This document shows positions 1 to 7,820 of a DNA stretch of 28,646 bases, one piece after another; within the stretch, counting starts at the first letter, position 1; each line of letters opens with the position of its first letter. The stretch spans positions 1 to 28,646 of the forward strand of contig JAJRTK010000232.1 of assembly GCA_024278345.1 (NCBI GenBank), read 5' to 3'. This stretch comes from a bacterium (GTDB taxonomy: Bacteria > CSSED10-310 > JAJRTK01). Below the pieces are notes generated by a model that was not told where the DNA came from, did no database searches, and worked only from the letters and a program-made list of their open reading frames with translations. The translations under genes and the position numbers were made by a program.

Positions 1-201
1 GGCCTCGGTCATGGTACCGGCCACCCGAAAAAAGCGCGCAGCGCACAAAGATGTGGGTCCAGGGAGCTGGCTCCCTGGCGTGGGTCTGGGAGCGGCGCTC
101 CCAGCGGAGGTCCGGAGGCAGTGCCTCCGCCGGGTTCCAGGGCTGGAAGCCCTGGGGCGGCGTCTGAAATCTGCACCGTGGCCGGTACCATGACCGAGAC
201 C
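1..201. mobile_element. MITE-like element with 24-bp terminal inverted repeats
   Basis: Bases 1-24 and 178-201 are inverted copies of one another and differ at a single position (base 3). The shared core contains CATGGTACCGGCCAC. The enclosed 153 bp have no credible coding potential and are dominated by four consecutive hairpins, listed separately. Small size, long terminal inverted repeats and no transposase suggest a non-autonomous element or a structured dispersed repeat. The window starts at the left repeat, so its true outer edge and any target-site duplication cannot be seen. Confidence 0.6.
53..157. repeat. Tandem array of four covarying hairpins
   Basis: Four units of 25-27 bp follow each other. 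Each has a short G-rich linker (GTGGGT, GTGGGT, GGAGGT, CGGGTT) and then a perfect hairpin. The hairpins are CCAGGGAG/CTCCCTGG at 59-78, CTGGGAGC/GCTCCCAG at 86-104, CGGAGGC/GCCTCCG at 113-129 and CCAGGGCT/AGCCCTGG at 137-155, with loops of 3-4 nt. Arm sequences differ between units but pairing is always kept, so the structure looks conserved rather than the sequence. It is not a CRISPR array, because there are no identical repeats with unique spacers. Confidence 0.75.
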
Positions 202-361
202 GTTTCTGAAAAGCTCATGAAGCTCCTCGCTGGTGTGGAGAAGTTTTTCTCAAAGTCCTATCCTAGATTGAGATGGTATTGGTATAGTCTAGGGATCGCA
301 ATCCCCGTTCTCATTTGATATTGCCGTCTATTCGCCCGCAATCATAGGAGATCCCGACTCC

Positions 362-1873
362 ATGACTTCAACCGAGGCCAGTGGACACGTTCCTTCCTTT
401 GTCATGCTTGACGACCGGATGCCGATCCATTACCGCTCGATCCGGTCTTCCGGTAAGGGAGAATGCGGCTATGCAGGGCTGGATTCCTTACTCTTGGAGC
501 TATCAGAACCCTTGGAAGTCGGGGAGTGGCTAGACATTTTTTTTTCGGTGCCCACACAAAATGGGCGACAGGTTGTTCAGTGCCAGGGAGAAGTCAGCAG
601 AGTCAAGGCATCCCACGGTAAGTTACGCTACGCCGCAACCATACGATTACCTGTCATCCGGCAAGGAAAAGAGGCTCTGAGCCAACATTTGATCGCCCAT
701 GGCTCAAAGGTATCTCCTTCCCTTTCGCCAAGTGCGCTTCCCGATCTTAACGAACCGGGACCCAGCATCCAGGAACTCGACATCGACGGCCCTGAGTTCG
801 CGATCCCGGACCTGGAGGATCCAGAACAGGCGGTTCAGGACCTCGATCTCGATCTCGACGGACCTGAACCCGCGAGCCCGGAAATTGCCTGCAGGCCGCC
901 CCGCACAGGTTCACTGGGATTCCAAGACGTCGATTCGATCCTTGCGATCTTCGACGACACTCCGCCAGTCAAGGCGGCCTCTCCCAAACCGGCACCGGGA
1001 TCGGCACCAACTGACCTCCGAACCGGTGGCATCATCGGTGCCTCTGGCAACACCGTTCGGCCCATGAGGCAATGGAAGCGCCTGGTGATAGCCTTGAAAG
1101 TCCGAGTGACGGGAGAGGGCTACCAAGGGCTCGGTCATTCTCTTGATCTTAGTGTCGCGGGGATGTTTATACAGCTTTCAACCCATCGCCCCCCGACGGG
1201 GACCTGGGTCTGGGTTGAATTCGAAGTTCCCATCGAAACAGGTCCAAGAAGCGTTCGTTGTGTTGCGGAGGTTCTCCGTGAAGTTGAACCGGGAGAGGTG
1301 GCCCATGCCGGGAATCTTCCTGGCATCGGTGTCATGTTTCGGCAGTTTGCCCGCGGTTTCATGGATCTGAGAGCCTACTTGATGGCCAAACTGGGTCTCG
1401 ACTTGCTCGAAGTCGGTAAACCGGCGCTCACCAAAGTTCCACAAGAAATTTGGGAACTGGATCATACGAGGAAAGCCTCCCCCGAGCCGACAAAAAAATC
1501 CTTGAAAAGTAACGTTCCGCCACGCCAAGTAGCGTCGAAACTCGTTTCCACCAGATCTTCTTCCGGTCGCGATATCCACGTGGAGATCTTAGAGGCCGTG
1601 GTACCAGAGGATGCCCCATCCAGAGCCTGGTACTCGGCGGAAGATGAAGAAGAACCGTGGAAAATGCAGCTCCGGGCCATCGCCAACAAGCGGGAACCCA
1701 GAAAACGTCGGTCAAGGCCCAAGCCAAAGCGCTCAGTATTGAGAACGATCCGTGGGGCATTTGGAACCTTGACTGGCATAAGATCGGTCGTGGCTATTGG
1801 GATCACTTTCTGGCTGGCCCTCCTGATTGGTCTTGCCATTTACGTCGTTCGTACCATGTCCTATGTCTTCTGA
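362..1873 (+). CDS. Two-PilZ-domain protein with C-terminal membrane anchor
   Basis: This 503-residue protein probably reads cyclic di-GMP. The second PilZ domain (about residues 233-345) has both signature motifs, RxxxR at R236-R240 and DxSxxG at D262-G267, which bind the ligand in this family. The N-terminal domain (about 18-112) has PilZ-like spacing, but GLDSLLLEL stands where DxSxxG should be, so it is probably a degenerate, non-binding copy. Between them is an acidic linker with repeated Asp-Leu and DGPE motifs (about 130-180). A basic stretch (443-458) precedes one hydrophobic segment (about 476-497) at the C terminus, which suggests tail anchoring with both PilZ domains in the cytoplasm. 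An AGGAG lies upstream of the ATG at slightly long spacing. The pilin-like gene follows after 28 bp, so a role in pilus or surface behaviour is plausible but inferred. Confidence 0.85.
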   Translation: MTSTEASGHVPSFVMLDDRMPIHYRSIRSSGKGECGYAGLDSLLLELSEPLEVGEWLDIFFSVPTQNGRQVVQCQGEVSRVKASHGKLRYAATIRLPVIRQGKEALSQHLIAHGSKVSPSLSPSALPDLNEPGPSIQELDIDGPEFAIPDLEDPEQAVQDLDLDLDGPEPASPEIACRPPRTGSLGFQDVDSILAIFDDTPPVKAASPKPAPGSAPTDLRTGGIIGASGNTVRPMRQWKRLVIALKVRVTGEGYQGLGHSLDLSVAGMFIQLSTHRPPTGTWVWVEFEVPIETGPRSVRCVAEVLREVEPGEVAHAGNLPGIGVMFRQFARGFMDLRAYLMAKLGLDLLEVGKPALTKVPQEIWELDHTRKASPEPTKKSLKSNVPPRQVASKLVSTRSSSGRDIHVEILEAVVPEDAPSRAWYSAEDEEEPWKMQLRAIANKREPRKRRSRPKPKRSVLRTIRGAFGTLTGIRSVVAIGITFWLALLIGLAIYVVRTMSYVF

Positions 1874-1901
1874 AAACTCGACCCGAACAGGATGAGCTAC
1901 T

Positions 1902-2396
1902 ATGCTGCTCTTGAACAAAGGTACTCGAGTCAACGCCTCATCCAAGGCCGGTATGACCCTAATCGAGCTCCTCATCGTCATTACCATCGTGCTCGTGCTC
2001 GCTGCCTTATCGGTTCCGTTGCTTTTGAGAAACAAGATATCCGCGAATGAAACCTCCGCCGTTGGCAGCCTCAAAGCAATCGCCAACGCATCGATCAACT
2101 TCAACGAACAACGGGAACCTCACCGCTACCCGAACAACCTGGCTGAACTGGGGTCACACGACCCTCCGTATATCGACCAAGGTTTGGCCGGTGGCGTGAA
2201 GGCAGGCTACTTTTTCCAGTTGGTGGCCGGAACTACCGGCTCCACGGGAAGCAACTTCACCTGGTCGGCCGAGGCTCACCCCGTCGCCTACCGGAAAACG
2301 GGAATCCGCTCCTTCCATATCGACTCAACGGGGATGATTCTCGGTGACGATATCAGCGGCAAACCCGGGTTACCGACCATGCCTCCCTTACAATAA
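1902..2396 (+). CDS. Type IV pilin / pseudopilin-like protein
   Basis: This 164-residue protein has a class III signal. A 17-residue positively charged leader ends in Gly17, cleavage is expected before Met18, and the mature helix starts [13 protein letters not shown] with the conserved Glu at mature position 5 (E22). The rest resembles PilA/GspG-like pilins: a [13 protein letters not shown] helix, a central GYFFQL strand, and a C-terminal region ending [15 protein letters not shown]. The product would be processed by a PilD-type peptidase and built into a type IV pilus or type II secretion pseudopilus. No pilin peptidase, PilB/PilT or secretin gene is in the window, so those must lie elsewhere. 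AGGA sits about 9 nt before the ATG. The stop codon overlaps the start of the hybrid kinase by one base, implying co-expression. Major pilin versus minor pilin or pseudopilin cannot be decided from sequence alone. Confidence 0.88.
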   Translation: MLLLNKGTRVNASSKAGMTLIELLIVITIVLVLAALSVPLLLRNKISANETSAVGSLKAIANASINFNEQREPHRYPNNLAELGSHDPPYIDQGLAGGVKAGYFFQLVAGTTGSTGSNFTWSAEAHPVAYRKTGIRSFHIDSTGMILGDDISGKPGLPTMPPLQ

Positions 2397-4894
2397 TGGC
2401 CCGAAGCAAACGAGGCAGAGGGGAGAGTCCCGCGATTCCAAGGATGCGCCATTCGATCCCACTTTCATTCTGTTTTCTTGGAGCGCTCCTTTGGGGCCAG
2501 CAGACTCGAGCTTCGGTCAAGGTGTCCTCCTTCGCCGAACCCGTATCCCTTGCCGGCCTCTGGAGGTTCCATGCGGGAGATGATCCCGCGTGGGCCGAGC
2601 CAAAGCTTGATGACTCAAACTGGGCAGAGCTCCGCGTGCCTAAGCCGTGGGGCCGCCAGGGTTATCTCGATCTGGCATGGGGCTGGTACCGATTGAGATT
2701 GGAGCTCCCCGTCCTGGAGCTCTCGGAGGACAACCACTGGGGAATCCGCCTGGGAAATGTCTCTTCCTGCTATCAGCTCTACGCCGGAGGAATCCTCCTT
2801 GGCGGTGTTGGTAGCCTCCCGCCCGCCTCTCAAATGGAATACGACCGACATCGCCTCTACGTCGTGCCCCAGCGAGCCATCGCCAGTGATGGGACACTGC
2901 AGCTCGCTGTCAGGGTCTGGCGCTCACCCTTGGCGTGGACCAGCAGTGGAGGATTCACGGGCGGGCCCTTCGAAGTGGGCTCGATGCGAGACCTTGCCAA
3001 AAAGGAAGACCTCGACCAACTTCCAGAGCTGGTTCTCATCTCCATTTTCTTCATGGTCGGATTTCAACACCTGCTTTTTTTCAGTCGAAGGCCACGGGAA
3101 AGCTCCTATCTTTGGTTTGGCCTCCTTGTGGTCAATTATGCCCTGTACATTTTCTTGACAACCCAGTGGCGATTCGCGCTGAGCGATGATTTCCAGTTTC
3201 TCAAGGAACTAGAATATGCCTCCGTGTTTTTGCTGCCAGTGCTGGCGATCCAATGCCTGTGGGTCATGCTGAAAGCACAATTGTCGCTGCCACTCCGCCT
3301 CTACCAGCTTTCCCATTTGCTACTGGCACTCATGGCGGCAGTGACTCCTGGCTTGGGCTTAAACCTGGCCATCATGGAGTGGTGGACTCTTTGGGCTGCC
3401 GTCGCCATCCCTCTTTCCATCGCACTCATTCTGCTTCGTGCAAAACAAGGTGACCGCCAGGCCAAAACCATCGCCCTGGGAATCGTGGCCTTCGCGGCCA
3501 CGAACCTCCACGACATCCTGATCACCCAGGAAATCCTGGCCGGCACACATTGGAACGCCTACGGGATCGCCGCATTTATCGCATCCATCGCCGTATCCCT
3601 AGCGAACCAGTTCGAGCGGGTACAAAGACAGCTAGACCTCTTGAGGAACAGGCTGGAACAAGTGGTGGAGGTCCGTACTCAAGAGCTTGTGGAGGCCAGG
3701 AACAAAGCCGAGTCGGCCAATCGAGCCAAAAGCGAATTCCTTGCCAACGTCAGCCATGAGCTTCGTACCCCCATGAACGGAATTCTGGGCATGACCCAGC
3801 TTGTTCTGAAGGAACGGCTCCCCCGGAAAGTGGAGCATTCCCTGAAGATCATCAACTCGTCTGGCCGCGAGCTCCTCAATCTTCTCAACCAGGTCCTAGA
3901 CTTCTCATGCATTGAAGCCGGAAAACTGATCCAGAGGGCGGAGCCGTTCAACCTACGAAGACTCGTGAGCGAGCTTGTGGAACTCTTTCGACCCAGCGCG
4001 ACAAAAAAGGAAATCGCACTCCACGCCACTGTTTCTGAAGATCTGCCCAAGTGGGTCCAAGGCGACCCCAGTCGTCTGCGCCAGATTCTGACGAACCTCC
4101 TTGGCAATGCCATTAAGTTTACCCAGAATGGAGAAGTTTCCCTCACCGTCCAACGCGACCCTTCAGATAAGGAAGGTACGATCTGCTTCCGCGTACGGGA
4201 CACAGGCATCGGTATCCCTTCAGAAGCCCAAGGCATGGTCTTCGCCGCTTTCACGCAGGCCGACGCTTCCACCACCAGGAAGTTTGGAGGAACCGGACTC
4301 GGACTGGCTATCTGCAAGAAGCTCGTCGAGCTGATGGGCGGCCGAATCGGACTGACCAGCGCACCAAGACAGGGTTCAACCTTCTGGTTTAGCCTGCCCC
4401 TCCCGGCAGCCCGGCCACCCAAATCGTCCAAGGCAACTCCCGAAAAGAGCGAAGCTTCCTCTCTCACTGTTCCCAGTGAAAGACTGATTCTCTTGGTGGA
4501 AGACAACGCTGTCAACCGCCTTGTCACCAAGAAGATGCTCGAAACCCGGGGCTACTATGTCGATACGGCAAACAACGGCCTGGAGGCTCTGGCCAGCATC
4601 CAACGAAAAGACTACAACCTGATCCTCATGGACTGCCAAATGCCTGAAATGGACGGCTACGAAACCACCCGAAGGATCCGATCCTCCCAAGATGGCGTTC
4701 GCTCTATCCCCATCATCGCTCTCACCGCCCATGCCCTGAAAAGCGACAGGGAAAAATGCATGGAAGCCGGGATGAATGACTACGTGGAAAAACCGTTTGA
4801 CGAAACGCTACTTTTCCGCATGATCAAACAGTGGATCGCCCCAGCGACGGCATCACCACAGGGGCCACCCCGGAAACCCCTTCAAGGATCGTAA
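2396..4894 (+). CDS. Hybrid sensor histidine kinase, 7TMR-DISM type, with receiver domain
   Basis: In order, this 832-residue protein shows a signal peptide (hydrophobic core about 20-34), a periplasmic jelly-roll sugar-binding-like domain (about 45-195; [21 protein letters not shown] is typical), a seven-helix membrane region (about 210-405), a coiled coil (405-445), a HisKA domain with phospho-acceptor His454 in SHELRTP, a HATPase domain and a receiver. The HATPase has an N box at N571, DTGIGI at 602-607 and GTGLGLAI at 632-639. The receiver has E702/D703, phospho-acceptor D746, T777 and K799. All catalytic residues are present, so an active phosphorelay is expected. No HPt domain or DNA-binding output is fused, so phosphotransfer must continue in another protein. 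The ATG overlaps the pilin stop (TAATG). Met17 (base 2444) gives a more compact signal peptide and is an alternative start. The ligand is unknown. Confidence 0.92.
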   Translation: MARSKRGRGESPAIPRMRHSIPLSFCFLGALLWGQQTRASVKVSSFAEPVSLAGLWRFHAGDDPAWAEPKLDDSNWAELRVPKPWGRQGYLDLAWGWYRLRLELPVLELSEDNHWGIRLGNVSSCYQLYAGGILLGGVGSLPPASQMEYDRHRLYVVPQRAIASDGTLQLAVRVWRSPLAWTSSGGFTGGPFEVGSMRDLAKKEDLDQLPELVLISIFFMVGFQHLLFFSRRPRESSYLWFGLLVVNYALYIFLTTQWRFALSDDFQFLKELEYASVFLLPVLAIQCLWVMLKAQLSLPLRLYQLSHLLLALMAAVTPGLGLNLAIMEWWTLWAAVAIPLSIALILLRAKQGDRQAKTIALGIVAFAATNLHDILITQEILAGTHWNAYGIAAFIASIAVSLANQFERVQRQLDLLRNRLEQVVEVRTQELVEARNKAESANRAKSEFLANVSHELRTPMNGILGMTQLVLKERLPRKVEHSLKIINSSGRELLNLLNQVLDFSCIEAGKLIQRAEPFNLRRLVSELVELFRPSATKKEIALHATVSEDLPKWVQGDPSRLRQILTNLLGNAIKFTQNGEVSLTVQRDPSDKEGTICFRVRDTGIGIPSEAQGMVFAAFTQADASTTRKFGGTGLGLAICKKLVELMGGRIGLTSAPRQGSTFWFSLPLPAARPPKSSKATPEKSEASSLTVPSERLILLVEDNAVNRLVTKKMLETRGYYVDTANNGLEALASIQRKDYNLILMDCQMPEMDGYETTRRIRSSQDGVRSIPIIALTAHALKSDREKCMEAGMNDYVEKPFDETLLFRMIKQWIAPATASPQGPPRKPLQGS

Positions 4895-4901
4895 CCAGAG
4901 T

Positions 4902-6062
4902 TCAGGGGCACGCAATACCGCGATGAGCAAAGATTGCCTGAATGGCCGAAGTCTGCCCATGTCCCCGAGCGAACCAGCCTGCGCAAAAGGTGTGAATGTT
5001 CGTGGAGGGTTTCTGATCGTGAAAGACCTTCCGCAAAACGTCCCAAATCTGCGACTCCATCCCTGAAAGCGCGTCGTGCGCTTCGTTGGCTGGATCGCTG
5101 ATGTCCCACAAAATCGCCTCGATGGCCACTTCATTCCCATCGCCCATGGTTATGCTGGGAGCACTGGGTGTCTCCATTTCCCACGACGAAGCGCCAAACG
5201 CATTGGTGTCCACCTGGGTCGGCACCCCCTTGATGATCGCCGAAAACCAATAGCTCACCCCTTCGCCCCAAGCCAGATCAGGATGCTCCGGTATGGAGTC
5301 AAACGGATCGTGACTGCCCCCTGGACTCGTGCTGTACGTAACATTTTGTTCAACGTAGTGGCCGTACTCATGCGTAATCACATCATCATCGTATTCATCG
5401 GTGTCCGATGAGACTCCCAAAAGGTGAATCGAGTTGTCCGAACCATCAAAGTAGGTCCCGTCCTGGCTTCCCTCCGCCCAAACAACCGAAAGCGACGGCA
5501 AAGTAACAGTCTCCTTGGCCAGCACCCAATCCGCCGCTCTCACCATCGTGTCAAGAATGTTGAATACACCGCCCAAACTGTCGGCGGGTGCCAACAAATC
5601 TTCCGTCCGTGGCGCCGTCGAAGCCGCAAAGGAAGAACCGGAGCCAGCGTAGCCCTGCCCGGACTGATTGACGATCTTGATGTTGTAGGGACTGTCAGCC
5701 TTCGCCACAATGGAGACATGAAGCTTTTCCCCATCTTTCGCCTTCCCTGAAAGTGTGTACGCGCCAGCCGCGTTGGTCATGGCCTGGGCCACCATGTCAC
5801 CGCCATTGTCCGCCACAAGCTGCACCACGGCATGGCGGATGGGGAGCTGCGGTTTCTGTCCGGTAAAGCCGCCCGTGTTGTAAACCCGGTCCTCGTAGAA
5901 AAGCGAGCCGCTCACCGTCACCTGAATCTTGTTCCCATCATCACCGCCGCCACAACCGGAAAAAAGAAAAACCAGACCCAAGGTGCAGCTTCCCAAGAGC
6001 GCGAGGGCCATCCCTCCGTTCACCTCGGCCAACCCATTTACAGGCCTCTTCCAAACTTTCAT
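4902..6062 (-). CDS. HExxH metalloprotease-like lipoprotein
   Basis: This 386-residue protein has an N-terminal hydrophobic segment ending in a lipobox, FSGC with Cys37, so it is probably lipidated and surface or periplasm facing. Residues 46-120 look like a small beta-sandwich of the carboxypeptidase-regulatory or Sdr-B kind. The C-terminal half carries the zinc motif HEYGH (H231, E232, H235). WGEG at 265-268 supplies a plausible third ligand, Glu267, giving a gluzincin-like pattern. I do not recognise a named peptidase family beyond that, and the substrate is unknown. The ATG overlaps the stop codon of the upstream exported protein (TGATG), so the two are probably translated together. The gene converges on the hybrid kinase with only 7 bp between their stop codons. 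Met18 is a possible alternative start with a more standard signal peptide. Confidence 0.8.
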   Translation of the reverse strand: MKVWKRPVNGLAEVNGGMALALLGSCTLGLVFLFSGCGGGDDGNKIQVTVSGSLFYEDRVYNTGGFTGQKPQLPIRHAVVQLVADNGGDMVAQAMTNAAGAYTLSGKAKDGEKLHVSIVAKADSPYNIKIVNQSGQGYAGSGSSFAASTAPRTEDLLAPADSLGGVFNILDTMVRAADWVLAKETVTLPSLSVVWAEGSQDGTYFDGSDNSIHLLGVSSDTDEYDDDVITHEYGHYVEQNVTYSTSPGGSHDPFDSIPEHPDLAWGEGVSYWFSAIIKGVPTQVDTNAFGASSWEMETPSAPSITMGDGNEVAIEAILWDISDPANEAHDALSGMESQIWDVLRKVFHDQKPSTNIHTFCAGWFARGHGQTSAIQAIFAHRGIACP

Positions 6063-6577
6063 CAGTTCGCCTCCTTGCGCGGAATCATGGGCGTTTCGAT
6101 GATCTCTTCTCCCTTGTCATCGACACGGACCTTGCCCTGAGGCTCCGACACTGGCGGAGTTCCGATTCTGAGCTCTTCGATGCGATGCAGAACCGCCCCG
6201 CCTATCACCACCTCAACGCCCACAATCGCGGTAAACGCCTGCCCGGGCTCCGCCCGAAGCAGCAGGTCCTCAATCCACCGGTCGCCACGCTTCAGTTGAA
6301 CCGGTCGATCCTGAAGCACATTTTCCACGACCACACCCTCGGGCACCTTGAAGAGCAACTTCCATTCATCCACGGAAGCCAAAGAAACCAGATCAACGGA
6401 AAGCCGGTGTGTCCCTCTCTCCACGTCAGAATCCACCAGCTCCAGCAAAATGTCCACCGGAGCCACAAGCTTGTCCGACGAAACACCCGAAACCGGAGAA
6501 CCTGCTCCGGCGCCCATGGCCACCGCCGAACCGGCCACCAAAAGCCCACAACTCCAGGCCACAAGAAAACCTTTCAT
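6062..6577 (-). CDS. Exported protein of unknown function
   Basis: This 171-residue protein begins with a clear signal peptide (MKGFLVAWSCGLLVAGSAVA, cleavage likely after Ala20). The mature part (about 35-145) alternates hydrophobic and charged residues in a way that suggests a beta-sandwich, and it ends in a charged tail. I recognise no family. A strong AAGGAG precedes the ATG by 7 nt. Its stop overlaps the start of the HExxH lipoprotein, so the two probably act together at the envelope, for example as a partner, chaperone or substrate-presenting subunit. That pairing is an inference from coupling only. Confidence 0.75.
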   Translation of the reverse strand: MKGFLVAWSCGLLVAGSAVAMGAGAGSPVSGVSSDKLVAPVDILLELVDSDVERGTHRLSVDLVSLASVDEWKLLFKVPEGVVVENVLQDRPVQLKRGDRWIEDLLLRAEPGQAFTAIVGVEVVIGGAVLHRIEELRIGTPPVSEPQGKVRVDDKGEEIIETPMIPRKEAN

Positions 6578-6965
6578 TCAATCTCTCCTTACAGAGGACA
6601 TGGGAAACAAAGCCCCTCGTACAAAAAAACGCCCACAGAGTAAAAACCCACCACCGCCAGTTCCAGCAAGCCCTGCAACAGATCAGCGGCGAAAACCTCG
6701 CGTCCAAAGCACCCACTGTTCCACACTTTACCCCTAACCCAAGCGGCAAGCGAATTCAAAATGGGTCTATCCACGTAAGCCTGGGGAGGTGGTCATCATG
6801 TCGGCGGATCCACGTAAGGCGGGACAAATTGTCGTCGATCCAGTATGGAAGGATTTGAAAAAAAAGATCCTAAAACCTGGAGCGCCAACATGGGATTTTT
6901 GCGCAAATCCATCCTTCGGGCAACGCCCCGCTCCGCTCGGCGGTCGTCCGAAAACTATAGCATGT

Positions 6966-7161
6966 GGGTCTCCCGGCCCGCATGCCTCGGGCTTCGCCCT
7001 GCGCCCACCAGGGAGCCCGCTCACTTCCCGTTGCAACTTGCGGGCAACGGGATCCCTACCCACGTGGATGGACGCTGCGCCTCTTTTTTTGCGCTCGACG
7101 GTCGTTGCGGGCGGGTCTCCCGGCCCGCCCGCCCTTCCGGCGGTCAACCGGCACCCGCCGG
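6966..7161. repeat. Hairpin cluster with shared TCTCCCGG loop
   Basis: The 16-bp GGGTCTCCCGGCCCGC occurs at 6966-6981 and again at 7113-7128. In each case the flanking bases pair around the loop TCTCCCGG. The first is GTGGG/CCCGC with one G-T pair; the second is a perfect 9-bp stem, GCGGGCGGG/CCCGCCCGC, at about 7109-7134. Other stems nearby are CCCGTTGC/GCAACGGG around 7027-7051 and CCGGCGG/CCGCCGG around 7138-7161. The constant loop with variable arms recalls the hairpin array at 53-157. Confidence 0.6.
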
Positions 7162-7183
7162 CTGTCTCCATGAGTATTACCGT

Positions 7184-7339
7184 GGGGACCTATCAGATCC
7201 GGTTGACAAGTCCACGCACGAAAGGAACCCACCGTTCAATTCCGTGAATCCCGTCCAGCCCGCCACCGGCAAGATGCCGGTGCCACCAGGGCGGCGCTGC
7301 GGAGTGTAAAGCAAAAACGCGGGGATTTGATAGGTCCCC
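7184..7339. mobile_element. Second small element with terminal inverted repeats
   Basis: GGGGACCTATCAGATCC at 7184-7200 is matched in inverted orientation at 7323-7339 with one mismatch. The 122 bp between them include a perfect 7-bp hairpin, CACCGGC-AAGAT-GCCGGTG, at 7264-7282. There is no coding capacity. Size and plan (terminal inverted repeats around internal hairpins) match the element at 1-201, although the terminal sequences differ. No target-site duplication is obvious. It could be a MITE, a structured repeat or a processed RNA locus. Confidence 0.5.
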
Positions 7340-7624
7340 CCGATTTAACCATGTACTTTCATGGTAAGGGGACGCAGACCATCGAGCCAGGCTGGGGCTC
7401 CGCCCTCCGCGGTCATGAGGAGAACTTGTTCTGTGCGGCGCCGAATCGCGACAACCTATGGTGGAGGACTTGACATTCAAGACAGTTGCTGGACCAACAT
7501 TCAGGTACGACGCGTTGCGTCTTGGTTTTGTCGGGTGTCCCGGCTTACGTTGATACCCTTCCACCGGGAACGGTTTGGACAGGGCCGGTTTCAAGGGTTT
7601 CCGGCCCGTTTTTCGGGGTGAAGT

Positions 7625-7690
7625 GGCGGACAGCGGGAGCGGCTGCGACCGATGGGAGCGGAAGGCAACCCAAGAGAAAAAATGGGCGGG
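7625..7690 (+). repeat. Dispersed intergenic repeat, copy A
   Basis: The core at 7651-7680 reads GATGGGAGCGGAAGGCAACC followed by CAAGAGAAAA, and is preceded by a G-rich stretch from 7625. It is one of five copies in the window (others near 11361, 13871, 24151 and 28421). The conserved part is close to GAGCGGAACGCAACCC plus AAAGAAAA. This copy lies just upstream of the Ser/Thr kinase gene and points toward it. Confidence 0.7.
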
Positions 7691-7820
7691 CCGAAGAAAA
7701 CTCCTTTTGTTGAAGCGGAATGTGGGGTGGCCTTGGTGAGGAGTTGTGAGAAATCCTTTCCAGGCTGTTAGACTATGGAAGCCGTCGGGCGCCGAAACCC
7801 GATGCCCCGAGACCCATGTC

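Larger units (their letters stand above)
6578..7820. other. Repeat-rich intergenic region without a credible gene
   Basis: About 1.2 kb separates the leftward lipoprotein pair from the rightward kinase. Open frames here run across inverted repeats and have low-complexity, frame-indifferent composition, with no recognisable domains. The contents are a direct repeat ATCCACGTAAG at 6769 and 6808, a hairpin GGATTT/AAATCC at 6893-6910, a hairpin cluster at 6966-7161, an element with terminal inverted repeats at 7184-7339, a small palindrome ACCATG/CATGGT at 7348-7365, and one copy of the dispersed intergenic repeat near 7651. The two flanking gene sets diverge here, so their promoters must lie within it. 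A TTGACA occurs at 7469, but no convincing -10 box follows it. Confidence 0.65.

Noticed and set aside
53-157. CRISPR array
   Set aside because: Units are self-complementary and vary in sequence, with no identical repeats, no unique spacers and no cas genes.
3679-4530. Leftward open frame of 283 codons opposite the hybrid kinase
   Set aside because: It mirrors the HisKA-HATPase coding sequence and is Arg/Ser-rich, as expected of an antisense shadow in GC-rich DNA.
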